Assembly (NCBI RefSeq): GCF_003116035.1
Contig: NZ_LGQW01000015.1
Span: 3,829,956 to 3,874,757 of the forward strand
Origin: Azospirillum sp. TSH64
GTDB taxonomy: Bacteria > Pseudomonadota > Alphaproteobacteria > Azospirillales > Azospirillaceae
Reading direction: 5' to 3'
Length of the DNA stretch: 44,802 bases
Made by a program: the position numbers and the translations under genes. Shown here piece by piece: positions 6,850 to 14,353 of the stretch. Under the pieces are notes generated by a model, which was not told the DNA's origin, did not search any database, and saw only the letters and a list, made by a program, of their open reading frames with translations. Positions within the stretch are counted from its first letter, which is position 1. Each line of letters starts with the position of its first letter.

Positions 6850-8787
6850 ATGAGCCCGACCGCCAGCACCACAACTGCCGAGCTTTTCAACCAGATGCAT
6901 GCCCGCTCCCTGTCGGACCCCGCCGGGTTCTGGGGCGAGGCGGCGAAGGACATCTCCTGGTTCAAGCCGTGGGACAAGGTGCTGGACGACAGCAACGCGC
7001 CCTTTTACCGCTGGTTCACCGGCGGGGAGCTGAACACCTGCTACAACGCGGTGGACCGCCATGTCGAAGGCGGACGCGGCGCCCAGGCGGCGATCATCTA
7101 TGACAGCCCGGTCACCCGGACCGTCCAGACCATCACCTATGCCGAACTGCTGGATCAGGTCGCCCGTTTCGCCGGTGCTCTGCGCGCCCAGGGGGTGGAG
7201 AAGGGCGACCGCGTCCTCCTCTACATGCCGATGATCCCGCAGTCGCTGGTCGCCATGCTGGCCTGCGCCCGTCTGGGTGCGGTCCACTCGGTGGTGTTCG
7301 GCGGCTTCGCCCCGCACGAACTGGCGACCCGAATCGACGACGCCAAGCCGAAGGCCATCGTCTCGGCCTCCTGCGGCATCGAGCCGAACCGCATCGTCAA
7401 GTACAAGCCGATGCTGGACGCCGCCATCGAGCAGTCGGCCCACAAGCCGTCCAGCGTCATCGTCTGGCAGCGCCCGCAGGAGACGGCGACGCTGATCGCC
7501 GGCCGCGACGTCGATTGGGCCGAAGCGGTGGCGACGGCGGAGCCGGCGGAGTGCGTGGCCGTGAAGGCGACCGACCCGCTCTACATCCTCTACACCTCCG
7601 GTACGACCGGCCAGCCCAAGGGCGTGGTGCGCGACAATGGCGGCCATGCGGTGGCGCTGCGCTGGACCATGACCAACATCTACAACGTCAAGCCCGGCGA
7701 GGTGTATTGGGCGGCGTCGGACGTGGGCTGGGTCGTCGGCCACTCCTACATCGTCTATGCGCCGCTGCTGACCGGCTGCACCACCGTGGTCTTTGAAGGC
7801 AAGCCGGTCGGGACTCCCGATCCGGGCACCTTCTGGCGCGTGATCGAGCAGCACAAGGTCGGCACGCTGTTCACCGCCCCCACCGCCTTCCGCGCCATCA
7901 AGCGCGAGGATCCGGACGCCAACCACCTGAAAAAGTACGACCTGTCGCACTTCCGCGCCCTGTTCCTGGCCGGCGAGCGGTCGGATCCCGACACGCTGCA
8001 CTGGGCCGAGGACAATCTGAACGTCCCGGTGATCGACCACTGGTGGCAGACCGAGACCGGCTGGGCGATTTCCGGCAACCCGCTGGGCGTCCACCTGTTC
8101 CCGATCAAGTACGGCTCCGCCACCCGCCCGATGCCGGGCTGGGACGTGCGGGTGCTGAACGCCGAACTGAAGGAGGTTCCGCGCGGCGACATCGGCGCCA
8201 TCTGCGTGAAGCTGCCGCTGCCTCCGGGCACGCTGCCGACGCTGTGGAACGCCGACGAGCGCTTCAAGAAATCCTACCTTGCCGACTACCCGGGCTATTA
8301 CCAGACCGGCGACGCCGGCTTCATCGACGATGACGGCTATGTCTATGTCATGGCCCGCACCGACGACATCATCAATGTCGCAGGCCATCGCCTCTCCACC
8401 GGTGCCATGGAAGAGGTGTTGTCGAGCCACAGGGACGTCGCCGAATGCGCGGTGATCGGCGTGGCCGACGACCTCAAGGGGCAGGTGCCGCTGGGCTTCG
8501 TCTGCCTCAAGGCCGGTGTCACCCGTCCGCATGAGGAAATCGTCAAGGAGGTCGTCCAACTGGTGCGCGAGCAGATCGGCCCGGTCGCCGACTTCAAGCG
8601 CGCCCTGGTGGTCGACCGCCTGCCGAAGACGCGGTCGGGCAAGATCCTGCGCGGCACCATGCAGAAGATTGCCGACAGCCAGGATTACAAGATGCCGGCC
8701 ACCATCGACGATCCGGGCATCCTGCCGGAGATCGCCGATGCGCTGAAGACGCTGGGCTATGCCAAGACCAGCAGCACGCCAGCCTGA
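6850..8787 (+). CDS. prpE: Propionyl-CoA synthetase
   Basis: The 645-residue acyl-CoA synthetase of the ANL superfamily activates propionate (and probably acetate) through an acyl-adenylate. Visible motifs are the P-loop YILYTSGTTGQPKG (about 246-259), WWQTETGW (about 398-405), YQTGDAG, and the C-terminal TRSGKILRGTM that carries the regulatory acetylation lysine. The PrpE-type N terminus (DPAGFWGEAAKDISWFKPW) and the ending DYKMPATIDDP distinguish it from AcsA. GAGGGA precedes the ATG. It stands alone: no methylcitrate-cycle prpBCD genes or regulator are next to it. An intrinsic terminator follows 18 bp after the stop. Confidence 0.93.
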   Translation: MSPTASTTTAELFNQMHARSLSDPAGFWGEAAKDISWFKPWDKVLDDSNAPFYRWFTGGELNTCYNAVDRHVEGGRGAQAAIIYDSPVTRTVQTITYAELLDQVARFAGALRAQGVEKGDRVLLYMPMIPQSLVAMLACARLGAVHSVVFGGFAPHELATRIDDAKPKAIVSASCGIEPNRIVKYKPMLDAAIEQSAHKPSSVIVWQRPQETATLIAGRDVDWAEAVATAEPAECVAVKATDPLYILYTSGTTGQPKGVVRDNGGHAVALRWTMTNIYNVKPGEVYWAASDVGWVVGHSYIVYAPLLTGCTTVVFEGKPVGTPDPGTFWRVIEQHKVGTLFTAPTAFRAIKREDPDANHLKKYDLSHFRALFLAGERSDPDTLHWAEDNLNVPVIDHWWQTETGWAISGNPLGVHLFPIKYGSATRPMPGWDVRVLNAELKEVPRGDIGAICVKLPLPPGTLPTLWNADERFKKSYLADYPGYYQTGDAGFIDDDGYVYVMARTDDIINVAGHRLSTGAMEEVLSSHRDVAECAVIGVADDLKGQVPLGFVCLKAGVTRPHEEIVKEVVQLVREQIGPVADFKRALVVDRLPKTRSGKILRGTMQKIADSQDYKMPATIDDPGILPEIADALKTLGYAKTSSTPA

Positions 8788-8805
8788 TGCGCCGGACAGG
8801 GACGG

Positions 8806-8827
8806 GGCGGCCTCCGGGCCGCCTTTT
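8806..8827 (+). terminator. Intrinsic terminator of prpE
   Basis: GGCGGCC (8806-8812) and GGCCGCC (8817-8823) form a perfect 7-bp GC stem with a TCCG loop, followed by TTTT. Confidence 0.8.
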
Positions 8828-8845
8828 CCCGCTCCGCTTGCCGGA

Positions 8846-9499
8846 TCAGCCGGCGACGACCGACAGATTTTCCGGCTCCTCGCTGCCGAGGTCGAGCAGC
8901 GGCAGGAAGCTTGCCGGCTCCTGCGCGCCGGACAGGGCGTAGCGACGGTTGAAGATGTAGCAGGGAACCGCCTGCAACCCCATCTGGCGGGCCAGGGCAT
9001 CGGCGGCGAGCACCGCGGCCGATTCGGCGTCGCTCGTCAGCCGGCGCCGCGTCTCGACGAAATCCATCCCCAGCCCGGCGGCGACGCTGGCCAGCGCGTC
9101 CGGGTCGCCGATGTCGACGCCCTCGACGAAATAGGCGGCGAACAGCGCGTCGGCCATGGCATTGCCCAGCCCCTGGCGCCCGGCGATGCGGACCAGCCGG
9201 TGTGCGTCGAAGCTGTTGGGCGTGCGCTGGATGCGGTCGAGCGCCAGCGGCAGGCCATCGCGTCCCGCCGTGTCCTCCACGACCCGGTGGATCTGCCGCG
9301 CCCGTTCCGATCCGCCGAACTTGGCGGCGAGATAGTCCTCGCGCGACATCCCGCCGCGCGGCATGTCCGGGTTCAACTGGAAGGGTTGCCAGCGGAGTTC
9401 CGGGCGCAGGTTGGGCCGTTGCATCAGCGCCCGGTCGAGCCGGCGCTTGCCGATGTAGCACCAGGGGCAGATCAGGTCGGCGAAGGTTTCGATCAGCAT
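8846..9499 (-). CDS. DsbA-family oxidoreductase, FrnE-like
   Basis: The 217-residue thioredoxin-fold protein of the DsbA/2-hydroxychromene-2-carboxylate isomerase superfamily carries CPWC at residues 11-14 and a cis-proline loop VPCYIFNRRYALSG near residue 180, with the helical insertion between. There is no signal peptide, so it is cytoplasmic, as FrnE proteins usually are. They have disulfide isomerase-like activity and link to redox stress. It converges on prpE. No other redox gene is adjacent. Confidence 0.88.
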   Translation of the reverse strand: MLIETFADLICPWCYIGKRRLDRALMQRPNLRPELRWQPFQLNPDMPRGGMSREDYLAAKFGGSERARQIHRVVEDTAGRDGLPLALDRIQRTPNSFDAHRLVRIAGRQGLGNAMADALFAAYFVEGVDIGDPDALASVAAGLGMDFVETRRRLTSDAESAAVLAADALARQMGLQAVPCYIFNRRYALSGAQEPASFLPLLDLGSEEPENLSVVAG

Positions 9500-9673
9500 C
9501 CCGCCACTATCGGCGTGTGCCGCGGATCGGGCAACCGCTTCTTCCGTGCCTTCCCGTCAACATCGGCCCCCTTCCTGTCCGCAACCGTTTGTTAACCGAG
9601 TTGGTCCGACAGTCCGGGGTGGCTCCGCCCGTCATTCTGCGGCCGGCGGACATATTCCGATGGGCGATTCCCG

Positions 9674-10141
9674 ATGAGCAATTCCTACGTCGACGGCAAG
9701 GTGCGCGAAGCGATCCTGGCGGCCAAGGGCAGCCGGATGACTGCGCAGAAGCTCCTGATGGCTTGGGCCGTCGAGGACCCCGACCTGTTGCGCGGCATTG
9801 CCCAACCCTTCCTGAAGGCCATCGCCGCCGCTGCCATCGAACGCGCCGGCCGTCCGGCCAGCAGCAGGCCGGCCGCGCGCCCGGCTGCCGCGGGCGGTGC
9901 GGGGGGAGGGCGGCCGTCCGCCTCCGGTCTCAGCCGCGATGCGCTTGAGAATTTGCTGAACCAGCTGGGCCGCGAACCGGACGAGCAGCCGGCCCCGCAA
10001 CGGGCCACCCCTGCCGGCAAGTCCGCCGGGCCGGGCGCTGCGAAGGGTGCCAAAATTCACGATGCCCCGGCGGGCGGGCCGAATCATGAAAAAGCGATGA
10101 TGGCGATTGCTAAGGCTTTCGTTGCGAAGAAGGTGCGCTGA
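9674..10141 (+). CDS. Hypothetical protein with low-complexity linker
   Basis: I do not recognise a family in this 155-residue protein. An N-terminal helical part (KVREAILAAKGSRMTAQKLL) is followed by an Ala/Pro/Gly/Arg-rich linker (about residues 60-85), a short helix (LSRDALENLLNQLG) and a basic C terminus ending AFVAKKVR. There is no signal peptide or membrane segment. The arrangement suggests a soluble adaptor or nucleic-acid-associated protein, but nothing proves this. The upstream ribosome site is weak. Confidence 0.6.
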   Translation: MSNSYVDGKVREAILAAKGSRMTAQKLLMAWAVEDPDLLRGIAQPFLKAIAAAAIERAGRPASSRPAARPAAAGGAGGGRPSASGLSRDALENLLNQLGREPDEQPAPQRATPAGKSAGPGAAKGAKIHDAPAGGPNHEKAMMAIAKAFVAKKVR

Positions 10142-10152
10142 GGCAAGCCCCT

Positions 10153-10551
10153 TTACGAACCGCTGTTGGGGGCGTAAGGCGTCGCGTCGTCGAACCAGCC
10201 CCTCTTGCGCGGCAGGGTGCGGATGTCCGGCGGCGGGCTGGCAAGCGCGGTGTTGCCGTTGCGGTAGGGGTCGGGGATGTGGTGGCACTCGACGTCTGCC
10301 AGCGTCCTGTAGCAGTAGACGCGGGACCGGTCGACCTCGACCTTGTCCGGGCAATAGTCGCCGGTCTTCTCGAAACTCAGGATCGAGCAATCGCGTCCCG
10401 TGGCGGCCGACACGACATGGTCGCCGATGGTCTTCTTGGTGGCGTTCAGCGTCACGACATCCGCACCGGCCGCCGCCAGCCCGAGCGGGGAGGTGCAGCC
10501 GGCAAGAGCCAGTGCCGGAATCGCAAGGGAAACGGCGATCCAACCCCGCAT
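10153..10551 (-). CDS. Putative cysteine-rich lipoprotein
   Basis: The 132-residue product begins with a lipoprotein signal (MRGWIAVSLAIPALALAGC; lipobox LAGC, acylated Cys at residue 19). A mature part of about 114 residues holds four further cysteines (in GRDCSI, GDYCPD, VYCYR, VECHH) that could pair as disulfides. It is therefore probably a periplasm-facing lipoprotein of unknown function. An in-frame ATG at 10602 with GGGAA upstream would lengthen the n-region by 17 residues and is an equally possible start. It is convergent with the preceding gene, 11 bp apart. Confidence 0.65.
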   Translation of the reverse strand: MRGWIAVSLAIPALALAGCTSPLGLAAAGADVVTLNATKKTIGDHVVSAATGRDCSILSFEKTGDYCPDKVEVDRSRVYCYRTLADVECHHIPDPYRNGNTALASPPPDIRTLPRKRGWFDDATPYAPNSGS

Positions 10552-10670
10552 CCTGCCAATTCGCGTTGCGCCCAACCCTGCAACCATGCCCGTGCCCGTC
10601 ATCCAGCAGTTCCCATCGCTACGCATGTGCCGCGCCCGATCCTGCACAGTGCACGCGGACGCGGTTAACA

Positions 10671-10688
10671 AGCGGTGAATTCACCGCT
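10671..10688. repeat. 18-bp perfect palindrome
   Basis: AGCGGTGAATTCACCGCT is its own reverse complement. As RNA it gives a 7-bp stem with an AATT tetraloop. It lies just downstream of the small exported-protein gene (stop at 10699, minus strand) and upstream of the lipoprotein gene. It could be a weak terminator or an operator; no T tract follows. Confidence 0.5.
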
Positions 10689-10698
10689 GGGGCAGGCC

Positions 10699-10983
10699 TC
10701 AGCGCAACAAGGTGCAGATGCGCGAGCGGCATTGCACGACGACGAAGGCATCCTTGTCCTCCGTGCAGCCGACCTTGAAGGTGGTCGCTCCCTCCCGTCC
10801 CACGGTGTAGCGCAGCACCTCCACCTTTGCCGGCGTGCAGTTGCCCATCGATTTGGCGATTTCCTTGGCCTCGGATTGGGCGGCGGAGACATTCGCGGCG
10901 GCCATCGCCGGTCCCGCGGCGAACAGGACGAGGGACGGCAGCAGGGCGGTCAATCGGAGACGGGGTGAATTGGGGATCGGCAT
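10699..10983 (-). CDS. Small exported protein
   Basis: The 94-residue precursor has a clear signal peptide (LRLTALLPSLVLFAAGPAMAA, cleavage about residue 29). The mature domain of about 65 residues holds three cysteines (GNCTPA, VGCTED, VQCRSRICTLL gives a fourth near the end), consistent with periplasmic disulfides. The family is not recognised. The start at 10983 has no convincing ribosome site, but it is the only start that gives a complete signal peptide. Confidence 0.6.
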   Translation of the reverse strand: MPIPNSPRLRLTALLPSLVLFAAGPAMAAANVSAAQSEAKEIAKSMGNCTPAKVEVLRYTVGREGATTFKVGCTEDKDAFVVVQCRSRICTLLR

Positions 10984-11145
10984 GGCGCGACTATCGCACG
11001 GGGTAGGACGCTCCGGAAGGGCTGCCTCCGAAATGTCGCAGCGATGCGAATCACGCCGCGCAGCCGGGTCGGAACTGGTATGGTGGACGCATCATGACCG
11101 GGGTGGCGCCTTGCCTCGCGGTTCAGGACCAGGGTGGGGAAACGC

Positions 11146-11373
11146 ATGACTTCAAACGATCGGCGGCTGGGCGACCGCATTCTCGCCGCACTGAAACTGG
11201 CGCTGGAGCAGGAGCATCTCGATGTCGCCGAACATCTGGCCCGCGCGCTCGAGGAAACGCTGACCCGTTTCGGTGGCCCCAATGCCGTCGACCACCGTGA
11301 ACTCTCGGCCGGCATGTTGCAGGCCTTCGACCGGCTTGATGAGCTGCGCCGCGCCGTCCATCGCCTGCCCTGA
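11146..11373 (+). CDS. Small conserved hypothetical protein
   Basis: The 75-residue soluble helical protein (DRILAALKLALEQEHLDVAEHLARALEETLTRFGG, then a second helix DRLDELRRAVHRL) has no membrane segment. GGGGAAACGC in front of the ATG at 11146 supports this start over the in-frame ATG at 11134. Function is unknown. The two-helix design suggests a small regulatory or scaffold protein. A run of seven T (11420-11426) lies 46 bp after the stop without a strong stem before it. Confidence 0.65.
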   Translation: MTSNDRRLGDRILAALKLALEQEHLDVAEHLARALEETLTRFGGPNAVDHRELSAGMLQAFDRLDELRRAVHRLP

Positions 11374-11438
11374 GGGCGTCGGTGAAACGCCAGCGAACGG
11401 CAGGCCCCGGAGGAGAGGATTTTTTTGCAATTTGGTGA

Positions 11439-11468
11439 TTGACAGGCAGCGGCCCGGGCGACTACAAA
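11439..11468 (+). promoter_or_regulatory. Sigma-70-type promoter upstream of tRNA-Asp
   Basis: TTGACA (11439-11444), an 18-bp spacer and TACAAA (11463-11468) make a near-consensus promoter. Transcription would start near 11475, about 100 nt before the mature tRNA. Confidence 0.65.
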
Positions 11469-11573
11469 CCGCCCACCGAACGACGGGGGCCTCCAACGGC
11501 TCCGGTGAAAAACACCAAGCGAAACAAGCCTTTGGCTGCGTGACGATCAGGTGTTTGGAACAAGTCGCTCTGC

Positions 11574-11650
<77 letters not shown>

Positions 11651-11733
11651 TTCTCTCCTCCATCTCTCCAAAACGATGTAGCGGATGATGGCGACTGCCC
11701 CACAGGGCAGCTTCGCGCTATCATGCATTCTTC

Positions 11734-11765
11734 GCCGTGTTCACGATCTTTGCCGTGTTCACGAT
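11734..11765 (+). repeat. Two direct copies of a 14-bp unit
   Basis: GCCGTGTTCACGAT occurs at 11734-11747 and again at 11752-11765, a period of 18 bp, between tRNA-Asp and the SDR gene. It may be a duplicated binding site or simple slippage. Confidence 0.6.
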
Positions 11766-11859
11766 GCGGCCGATGGCGCCGGTTCCCTGTTGAACGGAGT
11801 CCGCGCGCCGCAACGGCCGTGCGCATCTCGGATCGAGAATTGCCGGGGAGGAACCGCTC

Positions 11860-12606
11860 ATGCGTTTGTCTGACAAGGTCGCCGTCGTCACCGGCGGGGG
11901 ATCGGGCTTCGGCGAGGGCATCGCCCGACGCTTCGCCGCCGAAGGGGCCCGCGTCATCGTCGCCGACCTGGACGAGGCCGCCGCCGGCCGCGTCGCCGAC
12001 AGCCTGGGAGAGACCGCACTCGCCGTCCGCGCCGACGTCGCGGTCGGGGAGGATTACGAGGCCATCGTCTCGGCGGCGCTGGGCGAGTTCGGGCGGCTCG
12101 ACATCCTGGTCAACAATGCCGGCTACACCCACCGCTACGGCTCGATGCTGGACGTGGACGAGGCCACCTTCGACCGCATCTATGCCGTCAACGTGAAGTC
12201 GATCTACCACAGCGCCATCCACGCCGTGCCGGTGTTCCGCGCCCATGGCGGCGGCGTGATCCTGAACATCGCCTCCACCGCCGGTCTGCGGCCACGGCCG
12301 AACCTGACCTGGTACAACGGCTCCAAGGGGGCGGTCATCACGCTCACCAAATCGATGGCGGCGGAACTGGCGGCCGACAATGTGCGCGTCTGCGCCATCG
12401 CCCCGGTGGCGGGCGAGACCGGCATGCTCCACCGCTTCATGGGCCAGGATACGCCGGAGCGCCGCGAGCAGTTCCGCAGCAGCATCCCGCTGGGACGCCT
12501 GTCCACCCCGGCCGACATCGCCAACGCGGCGCTGTATCTCTGCTCCGACGAGGGGAACTTCCTGACCGGCGTGTGCCTGGAGGTCGATGGCGGGCGGTGT
12601 ATCTGA
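11860..12606 (+). CDS. SDR family oxidoreductase (FabG-like)
   Basis: The 248-residue classical short-chain dehydrogenase/reductase shows the dinucleotide motif TGGGSGFGEGIA (about residues 11-22), VADLDE after beta-2 (an acidic residue that favours NAD over NADP), the structural NNAG (about 89-92), catalytic Ser in NIASTAG, and the YxxxK pair in WYNGSKGA (Tyr about residue 152). The ending TGVCLEVDGGRCI is typical. GGAGGA precedes the ATG. It is similar in type to 3-oxoacyl-ACP reductase or glucose dehydrogenase annotations, but the substrate cannot be told. It is convergent with DUF3306, 5 bp apart. Confidence 0.9.
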   Translation: MRLSDKVAVVTGGGSGFGEGIARRFAAEGARVIVADLDEAAAGRVADSLGETALAVRADVAVGEDYEAIVSAALGEFGRLDILVNNAGYTHRYGSMLDVDEATFDRIYAVNVKSIYHSAIHAVPVFRAHGGGVILNIASTAGLRPRPNLTWYNGSKGAVITLTKSMAAELAADNVRVCAIAPVAGETGMLHRFMGQDTPERREQFRSSIPLGRLSTPADIANAALYLCSDEGNFLTGVCLEVDGGRCI

Positions 12607-12611
12607 GGCTC

Positions 12612-13193
12612 CTAACCCTCTACCGCCTTCGGCGGGAGAGGGGCCTCCTCCGGTTCCGCACTCACCCCCCTCTCCCGCATCGCGGGGGAGGGTTGGGGAG
12701 GGAGCGCGGTGGCTGATTCCGCAGTCTCCGGCGACAGCCCGGCCACCTCCGCCTCGTCCTTAACAACCGCCTCGTCCTCCTCCCGTTTCTCGTCGGGCAG
12801 CACCGCGTTCAGCAGGCGGGCGATGTCGTCGGTGGGGCGCAGGGCGCCATAGCCCGGCGCGTTGTAATCCCAGTCATATTCGGCGAAGCCGCGGAAGCCG
12901 GCGATGACCGGGTCGCTCGTCCAGGCCCGTCGTAGTGCTTCACGCCGCAAATCCGCCGGCACCTCGCGGCGAAGAAAGCCGGTGTAGTCGCTGCCTGCGT
13001 CAAGGCTGTCCAGCGCAGGCAGGTCCGCCACCTCCTCGCCGGTCTCTCCAGGCGACGGTTCAGGCGACGGTTCAGGCGGCACGGCCTCGGGCAGCAGGGC
13101 TTCCTGCGGCGGTGCCGCCGGCTCCTCGACCTGAACCTCGCGCTTCAGCCGCGACCAGCGGCCGAGGAAGCCTTCCTCCCCGCGCTCAGCCAT
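12612..13193 (-). CDS. DUF3306 domain protein
   Basis: The 193-residue product has the DUF3306 core: an N-terminal FLGRWSRLKREV helix, an acidic Pro/Glu-rich linker (about 22-60), then DYTGFLRREVPADLRREALRRAW and AEYDWDYNAPGYG (about 70-115). The last 30 residues (starting LPPQPSPAMRERG) are encoded by a dispersed palindromic repeat and are not part of the domain. Its start overlaps the DUF3305 stop by 8 nt (ATGGCTGA), so the two are translationally coupled. In other proteobacteria this pair accompanies formate dehydrogenase genes, but none is in this window. Function is not established. Confidence 0.8.
   Translation of the reverse strand: MAERGEEGFLGRWSRLKREVQVEEPAAPPQEALLPEAVPPEPSPEPSPGETGEEVADLPALDSLDAGSDYTGFLRREVPADLRREALRRAWTSDPVIAGFRGFAEYDWDYNAPGYGALRPTDDIARLLNAVLPDEKREEDEAVVKDEAEVAGLSPETAESATALPPQPSPAMRERGVSAEPEEAPLPPKAVEG
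12616..12692. repeat. Pair of palindromic repeats inside the DUF3306 3' end
   Basis: Two imperfect hairpins lie in tandem: 12616-12642 (CCCTCTACCGCC / GGCGGGAGAGGG, one mismatch) and 12668-12692 (CCCTCTCCCGC / GCGGGGGAGGG, one wobble). Such CCCTCTCCC-type elements are typical of dispersed repeats in high-GC alphaproteobacteria. They sit between convergent genes and could also end transcription from both sides. Confidence 0.75.
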
Positions 13194-13776
13194 GCGGCGG
13201 CAATCCGGGCTTGCGGTGCCGCGCCAGGGCTTCCGGGTCGGCGCGGTCGCGCTTGCGCTTGTGGAAGGGGCGCTCGACGAAGTGGCGGGCGACGAAGCCG
13301 TCCATCCACAGCACCAGCGGGATCGGCAGCGGCAGCGCCTCGATCACGTCGTCGCCGGCTTCGGCGTGGGCATCGATCTCGCCGGGGTCGGCGGTGACCG
13401 CCAGCAACTGCATCCCCGGTGCCGAACCGCCCGGCCGCAGGATGACGTAGGCGCTGGGGGTGCCGCCGTCGAGGTTGTGCTTGTAGTTCTCCGCCTCGGT
13501 CGGGAACAGGGCGATCTCGGCGGTGCCGGCATAATGGCGTGTCCAATCCGGCCCTTCGGCCAGCACGCTCCAGTCGGGCAGGGTGGGGTCGGCCGGGACC
13601 AGCATCACCGGCTGCCAGCGCGCCTCGATCCACGGATTGTCGACGCGCCGCCGCTCCACCACCACGCCGACGCTGCGCCGTTCGGCGCGGTCCTGGAGCG
13701 AGGCGGGAGCGGTGACGTTGGCGGAAGCGGCGGCAGTGGAGGAAGGGGCGGCGGAGGACGGGAACTCGCTGGGCAT
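13186..13776 (-). CDS. DUF3305 domain protein
   Basis: The 196-residue product starts with a Ser/Ala-rich leader of about 30 residues. The DUF3305 core follows: SVGVVVERRRVDNPWIEARW, then WTRHYAGTAEIALFPTEAENYKHNL, PSAYVILR and WMDGFVARHFVERPFHKRKR. There is no signal peptide. The ATG at 13776 has AGGA 9 nt upstream; the longer open frame runs antisense to the neighbouring exported-protein gene and is not used. It forms a two-gene operon with DUF3306 (8-nt overlap). Family context elsewhere suggests a role in formate dehydrogenase maturation, which is inference here. Confidence 0.82.
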   Translation of the reverse strand: MPSEFPSSAAPSSTAAASANVTAPASLQDRAERRSVGVVVERRRVDNPWIEARWQPVMLVPADPTLPDWSVLAEGPDWTRHYAGTAEIALFPTEAENYKHNLDGGTPSAYVILRPGGSAPGMQLLAVTADPGEIDAHAEAGDDVIEALPLPIPLVLWMDGFVARHFVERPFHKRKRDRADPEALARHRKPGLPPHG

Positions 13777-13932
13777 TGTCGGTGTTCCTGATGGGCTGGG
13801 ACCGGACGGCCTGAAAGCCGGACTCTGTCCCCGGTACAACGCGCGGCCGGCCATTTGGTGCCGTTGCGCATTGGACTCCAACGGCTTTCCCCGAAAGGCC
13901 CGCCGGCCTATTCTCCAATAGAAGGATGCGCC

Positions 13933-14346
13933 ATGCGCAAGTTCGCCGCCGCCCTGCTGCTGTCGGGGCTCCTGTCCGGCCTGCCGCTGGTCGGTGCCGC
14001 CGCACAGCAGGCGGATCAGCCGCAGAGCCAGCAGCCGGCCGCCGCTCCGGTCGACTCCGGATCGAAGGAGTCCGCTGGCGACGCGCTCGCCCGCGACGGC
14101 AAGGTGCAGCAGAGCCAGGATCCGCATCCCAGCGCGCAGGGCACCAAGCCGCCGAACCCGTCCAGCTCCGCCGCCACGGGCAGCCAGGAGTTGCAGCAGG
14201 CGCTCGCCGACGTGCGCCGGGCGCCGCCCGATCTGAACGGCAACCCGGTGCCGCGCCCGAACCAGTGGGCGAGCGAACCGGATCAGCCGAACGAGCCGAC
14301 CCGGTCGCAGAACCCCTCCGACCTGACCAGCCAGGAAGTGAAGTAA
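13933..14346 (+). CDS. Exported Gln/Pro/Ser-rich hypothetical protein
   Basis: The 137-residue precursor has a signal peptide (MRKFAAALLLSGLLSGLPLVGAAAQQ, cleavage near residue 25). A disordered Gln/Pro/Ser-rich mature part follows, with one short helix (SQELQQALADVRRAP) and the ending DLTSQEVK. GAAGGA is placed 8 nt before the ATG at 13933. It has no cysteine or recognisable domain. It is convergent with the next gene (7-bp gap) and divergent from DUF3305. Confidence 0.65.
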   Translation: MRKFAAALLLSGLLSGLPLVGAAAQQADQPQSQQPAAAPVDSGSKESAGDALARDGKVQQSQDPHPSAQGTKPPNPSSSAATGSQELQQALADVRRAPPDLNGNPVPRPNQWASEPDQPNEPTRSQNPSDLTSQEVK

Positions 14347-14353
14347 AGGACGC

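Noticed and set aside
11420..11426. Run of seven T as terminator of the 75-residue gene
   Set aside because: No stable GC stem lies directly upstream; the only nearby stem (GGCGT/ACGCC, about 11378-11394) is too far away.
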